From positions 310,001 to 374,000 of the forward strand of contig NZ_WOYF01000001.1 in assembly GCF_009800925.1 (NCBI RefSeq): a stretch of DNA of 64,000 nt. Direction: 5' to 3'. Shown in pieces: positions 19,561-28,138 of this stretch. The notes below the pieces were generated by a model. It saw only the letters and a program-made list of their open reading frames with translations. It was not told the DNA's origin and ran no database searches. This DNA is from Budvicia diplopodorum (GTDB lineage: Bacteria > Pseudomonadota > Gammaproteobacteria > Enterobacterales > Enterobacteriaceae). Positions within the stretch are counted from its first letter, which is position 1, and every line of letters starts with the position of its first letter. The translations under genes and the position numbers were made by a program.

Positions 19561-19596
19561 AACGCCATAGATTTTTCATAATCTATGGCGTTTTTC
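19561..19596 (+). terminator. Terminator after the first tRNA-Asn
   Basis: Stem AACGCCATAGATT/AATCTATGGCGTT followed by TTTCATTTT, directly downstream of the tRNA. Confidence 0.85.
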
Positions 19597-19710
19597 ATTT
19601 TACTTTCTTCAATATTGATTCAATAAAATTATTGCGACAAACCTTGCCGTTGTCCCTTCGCATCAGGAAAGTTCAATGACCTGATTTGAGGCCGTTCAGG
19701 CTATCTCCAC

Positions 19711-22272
19711 TCAGTCATTCACAATATATCCGGGCGTATCCCAGTCATCTAACGGAATAGGACGACTGAAATAGTAACCTTGGGCTTTCAAACAGCCGAG
19801 TTCATACAGTTTCTCTGCAACCGCCTTAGTCTCTATGCCTTCAGCAATTAATGGTACTGATAGCCCGTTAGCCAACCGGATGACCGCTGAAATAATAGCC
19901 TCACTCTTAGAATTTTCGAGTACGCTACAGACAAAATCACGATCGATTTTCAAACAGTCAAAATTTAAATTATGTAGATAGGAAAGGCTGGAAAAACCGG
20001 AACCAAAATCATCAATGGCAATAGACACGCCTAGGGCCCGAATCCGCGTTAGCTGTTCCTTAATAACAGCGTTACTTTCCATTATTAGCGATTCAGTAAT
20101 CTCCAGCGTCAGGTTTTTAGGCGATAAATTAAACTCATCTAAAACGGTAATAATATGGCTATAAAGATCTGACTGCATAAGCTGGCTGACTGACACATTG
20201 ACATGAATCTCGAAGTTTTCAGGCCAGCCAGAGCTGATTTTTTCAGACAGTTGGCGGCATGATTCACGAAGCATCCAGCGACCAATAGATAAAATTAAGC
20301 CCGACTCTTCAGCCAAAGGAATAAATATGGAAGGCGCAACCATACCGTAAACTTTGCTATTCCAGCGAATTAACGCTTCAGCGCCAATAACCCGATTATT
20401 TTCAAGGCTAACTATTGGCTGGAAATAAACCAAAAATTCATCGTTAACCAGAGCCTGATTCAAATTAGTCAGCATCTGGGTATTTTCTATGGCTTTAGCC
20501 ATCATATCTGGATGGTAAACTTCGTACGCGCCACTCCCCTTCTTTCTGGCAGCCATAAGTGCAACGGACGCGTTTCTCAGGTTATCGGGCAGCTCTTTAT
20601 CATCAAATCTATCTTTAGAGAAGCCAACATTGCCGGAAAACAGCAGCTCACTTCCGTCATCACTTTTTACGCTAGAAAAAATGTGAAGATACTTATTAAT
20701 CTCTTGGGTACATATTTTATCACCGCCGCTATGGGGATAGCAGATAGCGAACTCTGTATCATTAATTCTGGCTAATAGCGTGTCGTCAGGCGCTACGCCC
20801 TGCAGTCGTTTAACAAACTCGCGCAGCAGCGTTTCACCCTGTTTATATCCAAGACTGTTATTAATTTTATTGACGTTATCCAAACTAATTAGAATCAATC
20901 CATTCCACAGGCTTTGCTCTTCCTGAGCCGCTAGCTCGCGCATTCTCTCCGTCAAGCCCTCTTTGCTTAATAGGCCGGTTACCGAGTCGTAGTAAACCTG
21001 CCGTTTTAGGCTCAGGAAAGCCTTTGAAAGCGTCGTAGACATCTCGTTAAATGCATCATTTAACAGCTTGATTTCTTTTAGTTCAAATCGGCTTTCTTTC
21101 GGCGGTGTCCATTTTAACTTAGCAATCAACCGGGCTTGCTTGGCTAATTCAAGAATAGGCGTTGTGATTCGAGATAGCGTGAACCAAGCCAGCGTCACGC
21201 CAATAATAAAAATAGACAGAATCAAAAATACGGTAACCATCCGGTCGCTACTAAATATTCCCACCAGATCGTCCTGTGGAACAATAACCACCATGCGCCA
21301 GTTAGTTAATCCTAGCTCTTCACCAACGAAAACCATTCGACCATAAAAAGTGTCCCCGTGAACCTCAAAGGTAACTTTAGAGATCTTTGGATTAGCAAGA
21401 TACGGGGCAATGCTGCGAACGATCGGACTATCGCTGCTGGCGGGCAATAATAAGTGCGCATTACCCTGATTAGCCAACCCGGATAAAGTAGAAGGAGTAC
21501 TTTTCTCAATCGTTGAGTGAGAAATAATCTCATTATTTCCATTAATGATAAAAATAACACCATTACCAAGGTTCGGTATGTTGCGAAGGTAGTGGTTAAA
21601 CTCATCAAGCTTAATATCGCTAGAAACAACCCCGACATAGCGCTTATTGATATCATAAACAGGGCTGCTGTAAGAAATGCTGGTACCTTTCAAAGCATCC
21701 ATATCTTGATAGGCCGGAGTCCAAGATGCAGTCTGGCTTTTATTCGTTTCACGATACCAAGGGCGCGTTCGGGGATCGTAAGCGTTAACGACGGTACGTA
21801 CTGGGCTATCTACTGACAAATCGGAGTAAAAATTTAATACACCATGGGTTCTTGAGTCTTTTAAAATTAAGGAAAAAGTATCTTTCTGGGCTCCCCGGCT
21901 GATACCAACATAGTCACCGGTAATTGAGCCAAATGCTACTAGGCTAAGCTGTGGAGAATAAGGAAAAACCCGCCTCATGGTTCGTCTTAACGGTGACTCA
22001 AACTCCTGAAGATCCTTCATATCATCGACCAATAGCTCACGCATTGTCATCTCGACGGCAGCATTGGCCTGAATAGGAACCTTCAGGTAATTAAACAGAT
22101 TATTATGAACAGTCTCTATTTGAGCCGAAGTTATTTTTTCGCCCAGAGTATTAAAAATAAGGTTTTCACTGCGAAGTTGTAAAAATATGGCCGAACCAAA
22201 CATGATGGTCAATATAAGAACAAAAAGCGATGTAACCACCAGCTTTAAGGATACTGTATTCAGTATTCGCAC
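19711..22272 (-). CDS. Membrane dCache-HAMP-GGDEF(degenerate)-EAL cyclic-di-GMP phosphodiesterase
   Basis: An 853-residue membrane sensor. Transmembrane helix 1 is at about residues 9-29. A periplasmic dCache-type region covers about 35-340 (NAYDPRTRPWYRE is typical). Helix 2 is at about 346-367 (FLILSIFIIGVTLAWF), then HAMP. The GGDEF domain has lost its signature: the site reads RINDTEFAI, so cyclase activity is unlikely. The EAL domain keeps EALIRW, NVSVSQ, EITES, IDDFGSGFSSLSYL, CLKIDRDF and EGIET, consistent with an active c-di-GMP hydrolase. The gene is alone between two identical tRNA-Asn genes. It probably controls the switch between motility and attachment in response to a periplasmic ligand. 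Confidence 0.92.
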   Translation of the reverse strand: MRILNTVSLKLVVTSLFVLILTIMFGSAIFLQLRSENLIFNTLGEKITSAQIETVHNNLFNYLKVPIQANAAVEMTMRELLVDDMKDLQEFESPLRRTMRRVFPYSPQLSLVAFGSITGDYVGISRGAQKDTFSLILKDSRTHGVLNFYSDLSVDSPVRTVVNAYDPRTRPWYRETNKSQTASWTPAYQDMDALKGTSISYSSPVYDINKRYVGVVSSDIKLDEFNHYLRNIPNLGNGVIFIINGNNEIISHSTIEKSTPSTLSGLANQGNAHLLLPASSDSPIVRSIAPYLANPKISKVTFEVHGDTFYGRMVFVGEELGLTNWRMVVIVPQDDLVGIFSSDRMVTVFLILSIFIIGVTLAWFTLSRITTPILELAKQARLIAKLKWTPPKESRFELKEIKLLNDAFNEMSTTLSKAFLSLKRQVYYDSVTGLLSKEGLTERMRELAAQEEQSLWNGLILISLDNVNKINNSLGYKQGETLLREFVKRLQGVAPDDTLLARINDTEFAICYPHSGGDKICTQEINKYLHIFSSVKSDDGSELLFSGNVGFSKDRFDDKELPDNLRNASVALMAARKKGSGAYEVYHPDMMAKAIENTQMLTNLNQALVNDEFLVYFQPIVSLENNRVIGAEALIRWNSKVYGMVAPSIFIPLAEESGLILSIGRWMLRESCRQLSEKISSGWPENFEIHVNVSVSQLMQSDLYSHIITVLDEFNLSPKNLTLEITESLIMESNAVIKEQLTRIRALGVSIAIDDFGSGFSSLSYLHNLNFDCLKIDRDFVCSVLENSKSEAIISAVIRLANGLSVPLIAEGIETKAVAEKLYELGCLKAQGYYFSRPIPLDDWDTPGYIVND

Positions 22273-22637
22273 ATATTCACCACTTCTAATGATAAAACAA
22301 TAAGTTATAGTCTAACTTCAACAATTCCTTCTGAGGTTACTCACGCTATCGTCCAAGAAAACTTATTGCTAAGGCCCAATTATCTTAAGTTTATATTAAA
22401 TTGAATAACTCCCCCTACTGAAGCTAAAAGTATTTTCTAGAATGAATAAAAAATAAGAAAATAATATTGCGAAGACTTAACTTCATCAATTAACAACTAA
22501 ATAGAATAGAGACAAAAAGCCCTACTTTTTTATAGCAACGTATTGATGCCCAGTTAACTAAGTGGCTAAATTTAAAGCAAACAACGGTGAAGTTGTCTGA
22601 AGTATGAGCAAACAAATCAGATTCACTTTGCGAGCTG

Positions 22638-22666
22638 TTGACAGCGTTGCTATTGCCGGATATGAT
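22638..22666 (+). promoter_or_regulatory. Promoter of the second tRNA-Asn gene
   Basis: TTGACA (22638-22643), a 17-base spacer and TATGAT (22661-22666), with a GC-rich discriminator. The arrangement is the same as for the first copy, but the sequence around the boxes differs. Confidence 0.85.
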
Positions 22667-22684
22667 TCGTCCCGTTCAAGCGAT

Positions 22685-22760
22685 TCCTCTGTAGTTCAGT
22701 CGGTAGAACGGCGGACTGTTAATCCGTATGTCACTGGTTCAAGTCCAGTCAGAGGAGCCA
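22685..22760 (+). tRNA. tRNA-Asn (anticodon GTT), second identical copy
   Basis: All 76 bases match the copy at 19480-19555, in the same orientation, including the encoded CCA. It lies at the left border of the accessory region that carries the toxin locus and the sugar cluster. Confidence 0.97.
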
Positions 22761-22819
22761 AATTCTTGTATGAAGACGTTACTACGCGTTTTCAAACAGT
22801 TAAAAGTCAAGTAGTTATC

Positions 22820-22857
22820 AAAACCAGTTGTCCTTATAAGGGCTACTGGTTTTTTTA
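22820..22857 (+). terminator. Terminator after the second tRNA-Asn
   Basis: AAACCAGT...ACTGGTTT stem, with an inner TCCTTATAAGGG pairing, followed by a T-rich tail. Confidence 0.75.
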
Positions 22858-23009
22858 TATCCGTAGTTTTTGGAAGCTGAATTGGAGCCTTGGGGTTCAA
22901 CCCAAAAACGGAGCCCCCAGTTATGCGCGCTTCACCACCAGGGGTTCCAATCTCGGCTCGTCGCCTGATTTTGCAAGTGCGATACTGCGAAAGTAAATTT
23001 CAGGCAATA

Positions 23010-23094
23010 AAAAACCCCGCTGGTGAGACGGGGTTCTTTATTTTTCGCCCTTCGCGACAGGTCATCGTGAAGCGGCAGTGTGTGACAACACACC
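23010..23094 (-). ncRNA. Probable divergent RNA antitoxin (Agr/Orz-like)
   Basis: A minus-strand promoter is visible: -10 TATACT (plus positions 23101-23106) with TTACAT 17 bases upstream. A GC-rich terminator stem (23013-23035) runs into six T residues on the minus strand. The implied transcript is about 85 bases and starts with a TGTGT-ACACA hairpin. It faces away from the small toxin frame, as AgrB and OrzO do relative to DinQ and ZorO. I could not identify a long perfect complementarity with the toxin leader by eye, so the pairing site is not established. Confidence 0.5.
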
Positions 23095-23174
23095 CTAACA
23101 AGTATACCCAGCACCAACAGGCAATGTAAGGGTTAGGTGCTGGCGTCGCGCTCCTTATAGAAAGGAGCAAGCGG

Positions 23175-23252
23175 ATGAGCATGTTGTCTGTGATCGTCGC
23201 CGTGCTGGAGCTTATACTAGCTCTGTTACGGCTGATTAACCTGCTGAATTAA
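23175..23252 (+). CDS. Small hydrophobic type I toxin, DinQ/ZorO-like
   Basis: A 25-residue frame that is a single hydrophobic helix: MSMLSVIVAVLELILALLRL then INLLN. It closely resembles my memory of E. coli DinQ and O157 ZorO (VLIAVLELLVALLRLIDLLK). Such peptides insert in the inner membrane and depolarise it. A strong AAAGGAGC ribosome site lies 6-10 bases upstream, and a terminator follows 22 bases after the stop. Translation would be kept off by a divergent small RNA and a structured leader. ATG 23181 (third codon) is an alternative start. Confidence 0.7.
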   Translation: MSMLSVIVAVLELILALLRLINLLN

Positions 23253-23273
23253 TTCTCAGGTTGAAACACAGCT

Positions 23274-23298
23274 AAAGGGGAAGGCCCCTTCCCCTTTT
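23274..23298 (+). terminator. Terminator of the toxin mRNA
   Basis: Near-perfect GC-rich stem AAAGGGGAAG/CTTCCCCTTT with a short loop, ending in T residues. Confidence 0.85.
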
Positions 23299-23371
23299 AA
23301 GAAATATGTCGCCCAAACGGGCCAGCTTTATTCCCATCGCAGATAATAGCGTTGAAGATTAATCCTGCATT

Positions 23372-24343
23372 TTATCGAAAACGTAACGCAACAGGTACGC
23401 CGTTGAAGTGCGGGTTGGACGTATCTAAAGGAAGCATAGCCTGTCTCCTCAGCATGGCAAAATCCAGCTGACGCAGTAACTGGGCAATCGGCGACGCAGC
23501 TCGAACGACCAGTACGGCGCTGGAGATAGCGTTTGCCATTTCCAACGCCTGAGGTTTGTCCAGCGGGCGAATTTCCAGCCCCACTTTATCGAGTGGAATC
23601 AGCGAGGTTTCCTGATGCCACACGCCGGTATCCACTTCCCCCAGAAAAACCAAACGCGGCAACAGCGTAAAATCCACTTCCACGTAATCGCAGTCTTGTT
23701 CAGGAAACTGCGCCCGGGTCAGCCGTTGATGATCGCTGGAATGGGAATCGATCCCAACCCGGGGACGACGGCTGCCTGCCACTCCGGTTTTTTCCACCAC
23801 TACCAGACTTTCCGGGCGGTAGTAACTACCGTTGCCAACGTCAAACATCTCATAGTTTGGTGTCAGGGGATCTGCCAGTAGCATTTGAGCCGAACCCGAA
23901 GAGAGCAGAACGATATCCGCAGCATCGTTTTGGAGAGCGGCAAGGCGCGAATATGCACCGCGCAAATAGCTTACTGTTGCTGCCACATCCCACTGACTGC
24001 ACTGTTGTGCGAACGCAGAGGCAATCTGAGTCGCTTCCTGTGAGCCTCGCGGCGGGAGAAGAATATGCACGGGCGGCATGCGCGCGGCATCCCAGAGCTG
24101 AGAAAAGTTCCAAGAGACCACAAAGGTCCCCTGATGACCACGGGAAACAAGAGCGACAGCGCCAGATTTTTTGAGTTCCTGCAGCGCTTTTTGCACCGTA
24201 CCGGAGCCTATTCCCATCACCTCCTGAAACCAGGAAGTGATGGGCAGTCGGCCAGACTGCCCGAGAGAGATAATAGTACGGGCAATAAATGCGACCGGAG
24301 AAAGCTGTTTTATATCGTTCGTAATAACCGTCATTGTTTCCAT
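23372..24343 (-). CDS. YhfZ-type GntR-like transcriptional regulator
   Basis: A 323-residue regulator related to E. coli YhfZ. The N-terminal winged helix reads IGSGTVQKALQELKKSGAVALVSRGHQGTFV (about residues 40-72). The rest fits the YhfZ C-terminal substrate-binding-like domain, with MPPVHILLPPRGS and YEMFDVGNGSYYRPESLVVV. I took ATG 24343; the TTG before it and ATG 24334 are alternatives. It lies 9 bases after the aldolase gene in the same operon, so it is likely to sense a sugar or sugar phosphate of this pathway. It probably binds the palindrome in the divergent promoter region. Confidence 0.8.
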   Translation of the reverse strand: METMTVITNDIKQLSPVAFIARTIISLGQSGRLPITSWFQEVMGIGSGTVQKALQELKKSGAVALVSRGHQGTFVVSWNFSQLWDAARMPPVHILLPPRGSQEATQIASAFAQQCSQWDVAATVSYLRGAYSRLAALQNDAADIVLLSSGSAQMLLADPLTPNYEMFDVGNGSYYRPESLVVVEKTGVAGSRRPRVGIDSHSSDHQRLTRAQFPEQDCDYVEVDFTLLPRLVFLGEVDTGVWHQETSLIPLDKVGLEIRPLDKPQALEMANAISSAVLVVRAASPIAQLLRQLDFAMLRRQAMLPLDTSNPHFNGVPVALRFR

Positions 24344-24352
24344 CAATTTTTA

Positions 24353-25201
24353 TCATTCCAGAAGCAGCGACGCCTGTTCAACGCTCTGTTTTTCATGCAC
24401 TACAGCATGCAAGGCACGAAGCACGCTAGCAGGCTGCTGCGCACGGAAAATACGCCGTCCAAACATCACCCCTTTCGCACCCGCCTGCATGGCGTCGGCA
24501 GCCAGTTGCAGCGTGGAGTGCAGGTCTTCACCGCCCGCGCCACCCGCAAGCAGTACAGGAGTATAGCAAGTGCTTGTAACTGCGGCAAAATCCTCAACGG
24601 AACCGGGCCACAGTGCTTTCACCAAATCGGCACCAATATCCGCAGCAATGCGGCAGTACATACTCATCACTTTCGCGCTGAGCGCGTCCGGATCGATCCC
24701 TTCCAACGCGGAGCGTGGCTCGATAATCAGCGCAATACCGTGGCGTTCGCAGTCACGGGCGATACGCACGTTGCGGGCAATCTCTGCCTGCTCCAGCGCC
24801 GTATCTTTCTGGCCCAGATACATATAGGTCATTACCGCATCGATGCCACACGCCGCCACTTCGCTGATATCCGCAAGCTGCGCCAGTACGCCTTCGCTAC
24901 GTCCGTCTTTTCCGGGTGTATAAATACTACGGGCATGGTTCTTCCAGTCTAGATGAAGAACAAATCCCGGCCGATCGCGGCCCACCCAAGTCTTTTCAAC
25001 CAGCGGGATCATGCCTGGTGACACCATCACGCCGTCAGCACTGCGCAGTTGAGTAAAGACCGATTCAATTTCACCGCGCGTTTTCAGACCGGATGGTGGG
25101 CCGGACATTACGCCGTGAGAGGCCGCAACTACCACCGCACACCCTGTTTCCGGGCGCAAAATACGACCTAATCGAATAGCTTTTCCGGTACGGGAATCCA
25201 T
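24353..25201 (-). CDS. Class I DeoC/LacD/LsrF-family aldolase
   Basis: A 282-residue TIM-barrel aldolase. I placed the start at MDSRTGKAIRLG because a GAAGGAGATCAAC ribosome site precedes it; the longer frame extends into the promoter. The probable Schiff-base lysine is K195 in IGADLVKALWPG, matching the ADIVKTYY position of LsrF. GGAGGEDLHSTLQL and GVMFGRRIFRA form the phosphate-binding end of the barrel. The family cleaves ketose mono- or bisphosphates such as fructose- or tagatose-bisphosphate, or handles phospho-AI-2. In this context it is the probable carbon-carbon cleavage step after two kinases. Confidence 0.85.
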   Translation of the reverse strand: MDSRTGKAIRLGRILRPETGCAVVVAASHGVMSGPPSGLKTRGEIESVFTQLRSADGVMVSPGMIPLVEKTWVGRDRPGFVLHLDWKNHARSIYTPGKDGRSEGVLAQLADISEVAACGIDAVMTYMYLGQKDTALEQAEIARNVRIARDCERHGIALIIEPRSALEGIDPDALSAKVMSMYCRIAADIGADLVKALWPGSVEDFAAVTSTCYTPVLLAGGAGGEDLHSTLQLAADAMQAGAKGVMFGRRIFRAQQPASVLRALHAVVHEKQSVEQASLLLE

Positions 25202-25241
25202 GTTGATCTCCTTCACAAAGTTGATAAAACCGTTTAAATGC

Positions 25242-25263
25242 AATTTGCAGATTTCTGCAAATT
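25242..25263. promoter_or_regulatory. Perfect 10-2-10 palindrome, probable operator
   Basis: AATTTGCAGA-TT-TCTGCAAATT is a perfect inverted repeat in the 167-base gap between the divergent aldolase and FAD-oxidoreductase genes. Its position suits a repressor acting on both promoters. The YhfZ-type protein encoded in the left operon is the obvious candidate ligand-responsive regulator; binding is inferred only. Confidence 0.7.
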
Positions 25264-25368
25264 GATCGTATATTAGACAAACACATGATGTCAACGAAAT
25301 ATACCCTGCACGTTCTTGCCTCACCCAACGACAGGGAATTATCTACCGCAGTCACAACAGGAGTAGCT

Positions 25369-26766
25369 ATGTCCAACATTTCCCCTCTCATTAGCGCGCT
25401 GAAAAATATCATGCCTGAAAAGCAGGTTTTGACCGACATCGATACGCTTCAGGCGTCAAGCCACGATACCTGGCCGTTATCTACCAAGCTGAGACGTTTA
25501 GGGTGCCATGATTATCAGGCGGATGTTGTGGTAAAGGTCACTGATGAACAGCAGATCCAACAGGTTTTGGCTCTGGCGAGAGATTACGATACGCCGGTTA
25601 CGCCGCGCGCGTTAGCATCTTCCGTTACCGGCCAGCCTCTGCCAACCCGCGGGGGTATCGTAATGGACCTGAGCGAAATGACGCAGAACCGGGAAATTAA
25701 TACCACCAATATGACGGTGGAAGTTTCTACCGGCTATAACGGCGGGGAACTGGAAGATGACCTTCAGCAAATGGGCTGGACGCTGGGCCATTCACCGCAG
25801 TCGCTTTATCAGTCCAGCGTTGGCGGCTGGTTATCAACGCTTGCGACCGGGCAGTTTTCTTCTTACTACGGTGGCATTGAAGATTTGATCACTGCCTACA
25901 CCGTGATCCTCGCTACCGGCGAACGCGTGCGTCTAAAGGCCTCGCCGCGCGCCGCGATGGGGCCGGATCTGCGCCAGCTGTTTATCGGCGCGGAAGGAAC
26001 GCTTGGTATCGTGACGTCAGTACAGTTGAAGATGTTCCCGCTGCCGCAAACGCGCCTTTACGACTCGCTGGAGTTGCCCTCCGTTGAGGCGGGACTGAAT
26101 ATCATGCGCGAACAGGCGATGGCCGGGTTACGTCCTTTTCTGCTGCGCCTGTACGACACGGCTGAAGCACGCCACGCCATGCAAAACCCCACACAGAATA
26201 AACCGGTGATGTTTCTCGGTACTCAAGGCGTTGATGCCGTGGCCCATGCCGAAATGGATGCCTTTATGACCATTGTCCATCGTCACGGCGGAACATCGAT
26301 CGGCACTGAAGGCGTGCTGAAATGGATGGATCGGCGTTTTGATTTTTCCACGGTGGAAAAGCTGCTCGATACCACCGGTGGTTTTGCTGAAACCATTGAA
26401 GTCGCGCATACCTGGGACGGCATCGCCAGCCTGTATCACGATTTAAATAAAACGCTAACCCCGCTGGCGGGCGAAGTGTTATCGCATTTCTCCCATGTCT
26501 ATCCCCAAGGCACGTCAATGTACATGATCCTGCTGGGGCATGAAGAAACTGACCAACTCGCGGTGGACAAACTGCGCACCGTCTGGCGGGAAACCATGCG
26601 CGTTTGCCTTGAGCATAACGCTGAACTGTCGCACCACCACGGCGGTGGACTAGTGCGCTCCCCTTACGCCCGCGAGTCGCTGGGATCGGCGCATTTGCTG
26701 CTGCGTCGGGTAAAACACGCGCTCGATCCGAACGGTATTCTCAATCCCGGCAAACTGGGGCTATAA
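25369..26766 (+). CDS. FAD-linked oxidoreductase, AgpS (alkyl-DHAP synthase)-like
   Basis: A 465-residue VAO/PCMH-family flavoprotein. The start MSNISPLISA has GGAG seven bases upstream; an in-frame upstream ATG lies in the promoter. FAD-binding parts include VTPRALASSVTGQPLPTRGG near residue 80, HSPQSLYQSSVGGWLSTLATGQFSSYYGGIEDL near 140-175 and FIGAEGTLGIVTSVQLK near 210. The C-terminus has SHHHGGGLVRSPYA, the HHH motif of alkyl-dihydroxyacetonephosphate synthases, and NPGILNPGKLGL-like ending. Glycolate/lactate oxidases are the other close group. In a sugar operon it most likely oxidises a polyol, hydroxy acid or sugar derivative. Confidence 0.82.
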   Translation: MSNISPLISALKNIMPEKQVLTDIDTLQASSHDTWPLSTKLRRLGCHDYQADVVVKVTDEQQIQQVLALARDYDTPVTPRALASSVTGQPLPTRGGIVMDLSEMTQNREINTTNMTVEVSTGYNGGELEDDLQQMGWTLGHSPQSLYQSSVGGWLSTLATGQFSSYYGGIEDLITAYTVILATGERVRLKASPRAAMGPDLRQLFIGAEGTLGIVTSVQLKMFPLPQTRLYDSLELPSVEAGLNIMREQAMAGLRPFLLRLYDTAEARHAMQNPTQNKPVMFLGTQGVDAVAHAEMDAFMTIVHRHGGTSIGTEGVLKWMDRRFDFSTVEKLLDTTGGFAETIEVAHTWDGIASLYHDLNKTLTPLAGEVLSHFSHVYPQGTSMYMILLGHEETDQLAVDKLRTVWRETMRVCLEHNAELSHHHGGGLVRSPYARESLGSAHLLLRRVKHALDPNGILNPGKLGL

Positions 26767-26794
26767 CTGGGACTATTAACGAGGGGTAATCACC

Positions 26795-28138
26795 ATGTGG
26801 TTTCTCGGCATTGATATCGGCACCACCCATATAAAGATCGTTGGTATCCGCGAGGACGGTGCGCTGCTGCCGGTGAGAAAGTGTCGTACGCCCGTCATCT
26901 CGCGTGACGGACTGACATTTCACGATGCACAAGCAGTGTGGCAAACCCTGTCGGCACTGATCGCCGAGTACTCACAGAGCGAGGCAACGGCCTGTGGCCC
27001 GCTGGCGGCAATCTCAATAGGAACGTTTGGTCAGGAAGAATCGGTCGCGGTCAATTCAAGCGGCGATGTTATCTACCCTTCGCTGGCATGGTGGGAAAAT
27101 TATCCCCAAGCGGCGTTAGACGTCGAAACCCATCAATGGCTGGACAGCCAGGAGCACTACGCTGTCTCAGGCATGCGATCGCGCCCGAATCAAAGCCCCG
27201 AGCGCCTGAGTTGGATCCGCCAGCACCATCGGGATATTTGGCAGCACATCGAGCAATGGGTCGATTTCGGCAGCTATGTGATGTGGCGTTTGACCGGAGA
27301 ATGGCGAGCCTGTAGCTCGCAGGTCACCCACTCCCAGTGCATCGATCTCAAATCTATGCGGCCACATGAGCCAACGCTGGAAAAACTCGGGTTAAGGCCA
27401 GAGCTGTTTGCCAAAATCGCAGATACCGGAGAGTGCTGCGGGGAAATCCGCGCGGGCAGTCTGCCCGGTGTGGCACTGTATCCCGGAGCCAGCGTGTTTA
27501 TTGGTGGTCACGATCAGATCGTGGGCGCTTGGGCAGTACAGAGCCACCAACCCACCAATGTCTTCGACTCGATCGGTACGTCCGAATATCTGATGGTGCT
27601 AACGCCTCATTTTCCGGATACCGCCATTGCCTGGCAACTGGGTGTGGATATCGAACGCACTTGGCAGCCGGGCGAATACGTGATGGGCTGCGCCACCCCT
27701 TCAGGCAAGATCATTCAGACGCTGGCAGAACTGCTGTATCAGGGAGACTACGGCCTGCTTTTCAACGATTTACTTGAAGAAGGCCATACGCCGGGGCTGT
27801 CGGTTTCGGTCAATGAAGATGAAGGGCTGGGGCTATTTTCACTGCATCACCTTAATGCAGGCGTTCGGCCAGCGGATGTGGTTCAGGCAACGCTTAATCA
27901 CATCGCCGATCGGGCCTACCGGCTGCTGACCCATATGTGTGAAATCGGAGGGATCCGTCCGCAGGATGCGGTGCTGATGGGATCGCTGTTCCAGCGTCAG
28001 GAGATGCTGGAACACCGCAAACGCCGATGGCAGATGCCGCTTTTTGTCAGCAAACTCGCCGAGCCGGTCGCCACGGGTGCCGCCACCATCGCCCGCGAAA
28101 GCTGGCTTATCGCAACCAATCAGGAGGACCGCCTGTGA
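26795..28138 (+). CDS. FGGY-family carbohydrate kinase
   Basis: A 447-residue sugar kinase with the two-domain FGGY fold. The N-terminal phosphate loop is FLGIDIGTTHIKIVGI. The middle carries ISIGTFGQEESVAV and WWENYPQ, and the catalytic base region is FIGGHDQIVGAWAV near residue 240. Part of the ATP site is FDSIGTSEYLM. Members phosphorylate xylulose, gluconate, glycerol, erythritol and similar compounds; the substrate cannot be read from sequence. It starts 28 bases after the FAD enzyme with GAGGGG as ribosome site. Its stop overlaps the GTG start of the next kinase (GTGA), showing translational coupling. Confidence 0.87.
   Translation: MWFLGIDIGTTHIKIVGIREDGALLPVRKCRTPVISRDGLTFHDAQAVWQTLSALIAEYSQSEATACGPLAAISIGTFGQEESVAVNSSGDVIYPSLAWWENYPQAALDVETHQWLDSQEHYAVSGMRSRPNQSPERLSWIRQHHRDIWQHIEQWVDFGSYVMWRLTGEWRACSSQVTHSQCIDLKSMRPHEPTLEKLGLRPELFAKIADTGECCGEIRAGSLPGVALYPGASVFIGGHDQIVGAWAVQSHQPTNVFDSIGTSEYLMVLTPHFPDTAIAWQLGVDIERTWQPGEYVMGCATPSGKIIQTLAELLYQGDYGLLFNDLLEEGHTPGLSVSVNEDEGLGLFSLHHLNAGVRPADVVQATLNHIADRAYRLLTHMCEIGGIRPQDAVLMGSLFQRQEMLEHRKRRWQMPLFVSKLAEPVATGAATIARESWLIATNQEDRL

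Noticed and set aside
22880..22975. Possible decayed tRNA with a GGGGTTCCAATCT T-arm-like stretch
   Set aside because: No matching acceptor or anticodon stem could be built around it.
22604..22996. 130-codon plus-strand open frame across the second tRNA-Asn
   Set aside because: It runs through the tRNA gene and its terminator, and the translation includes the tRNA itself; chance frame.
24065..24952. 295-codon plus-strand frame opposite the regulator and aldolase genes
   Set aside because: Antisense shadow in GC-rich DNA; rich in His, Arg and Cys with no motif.
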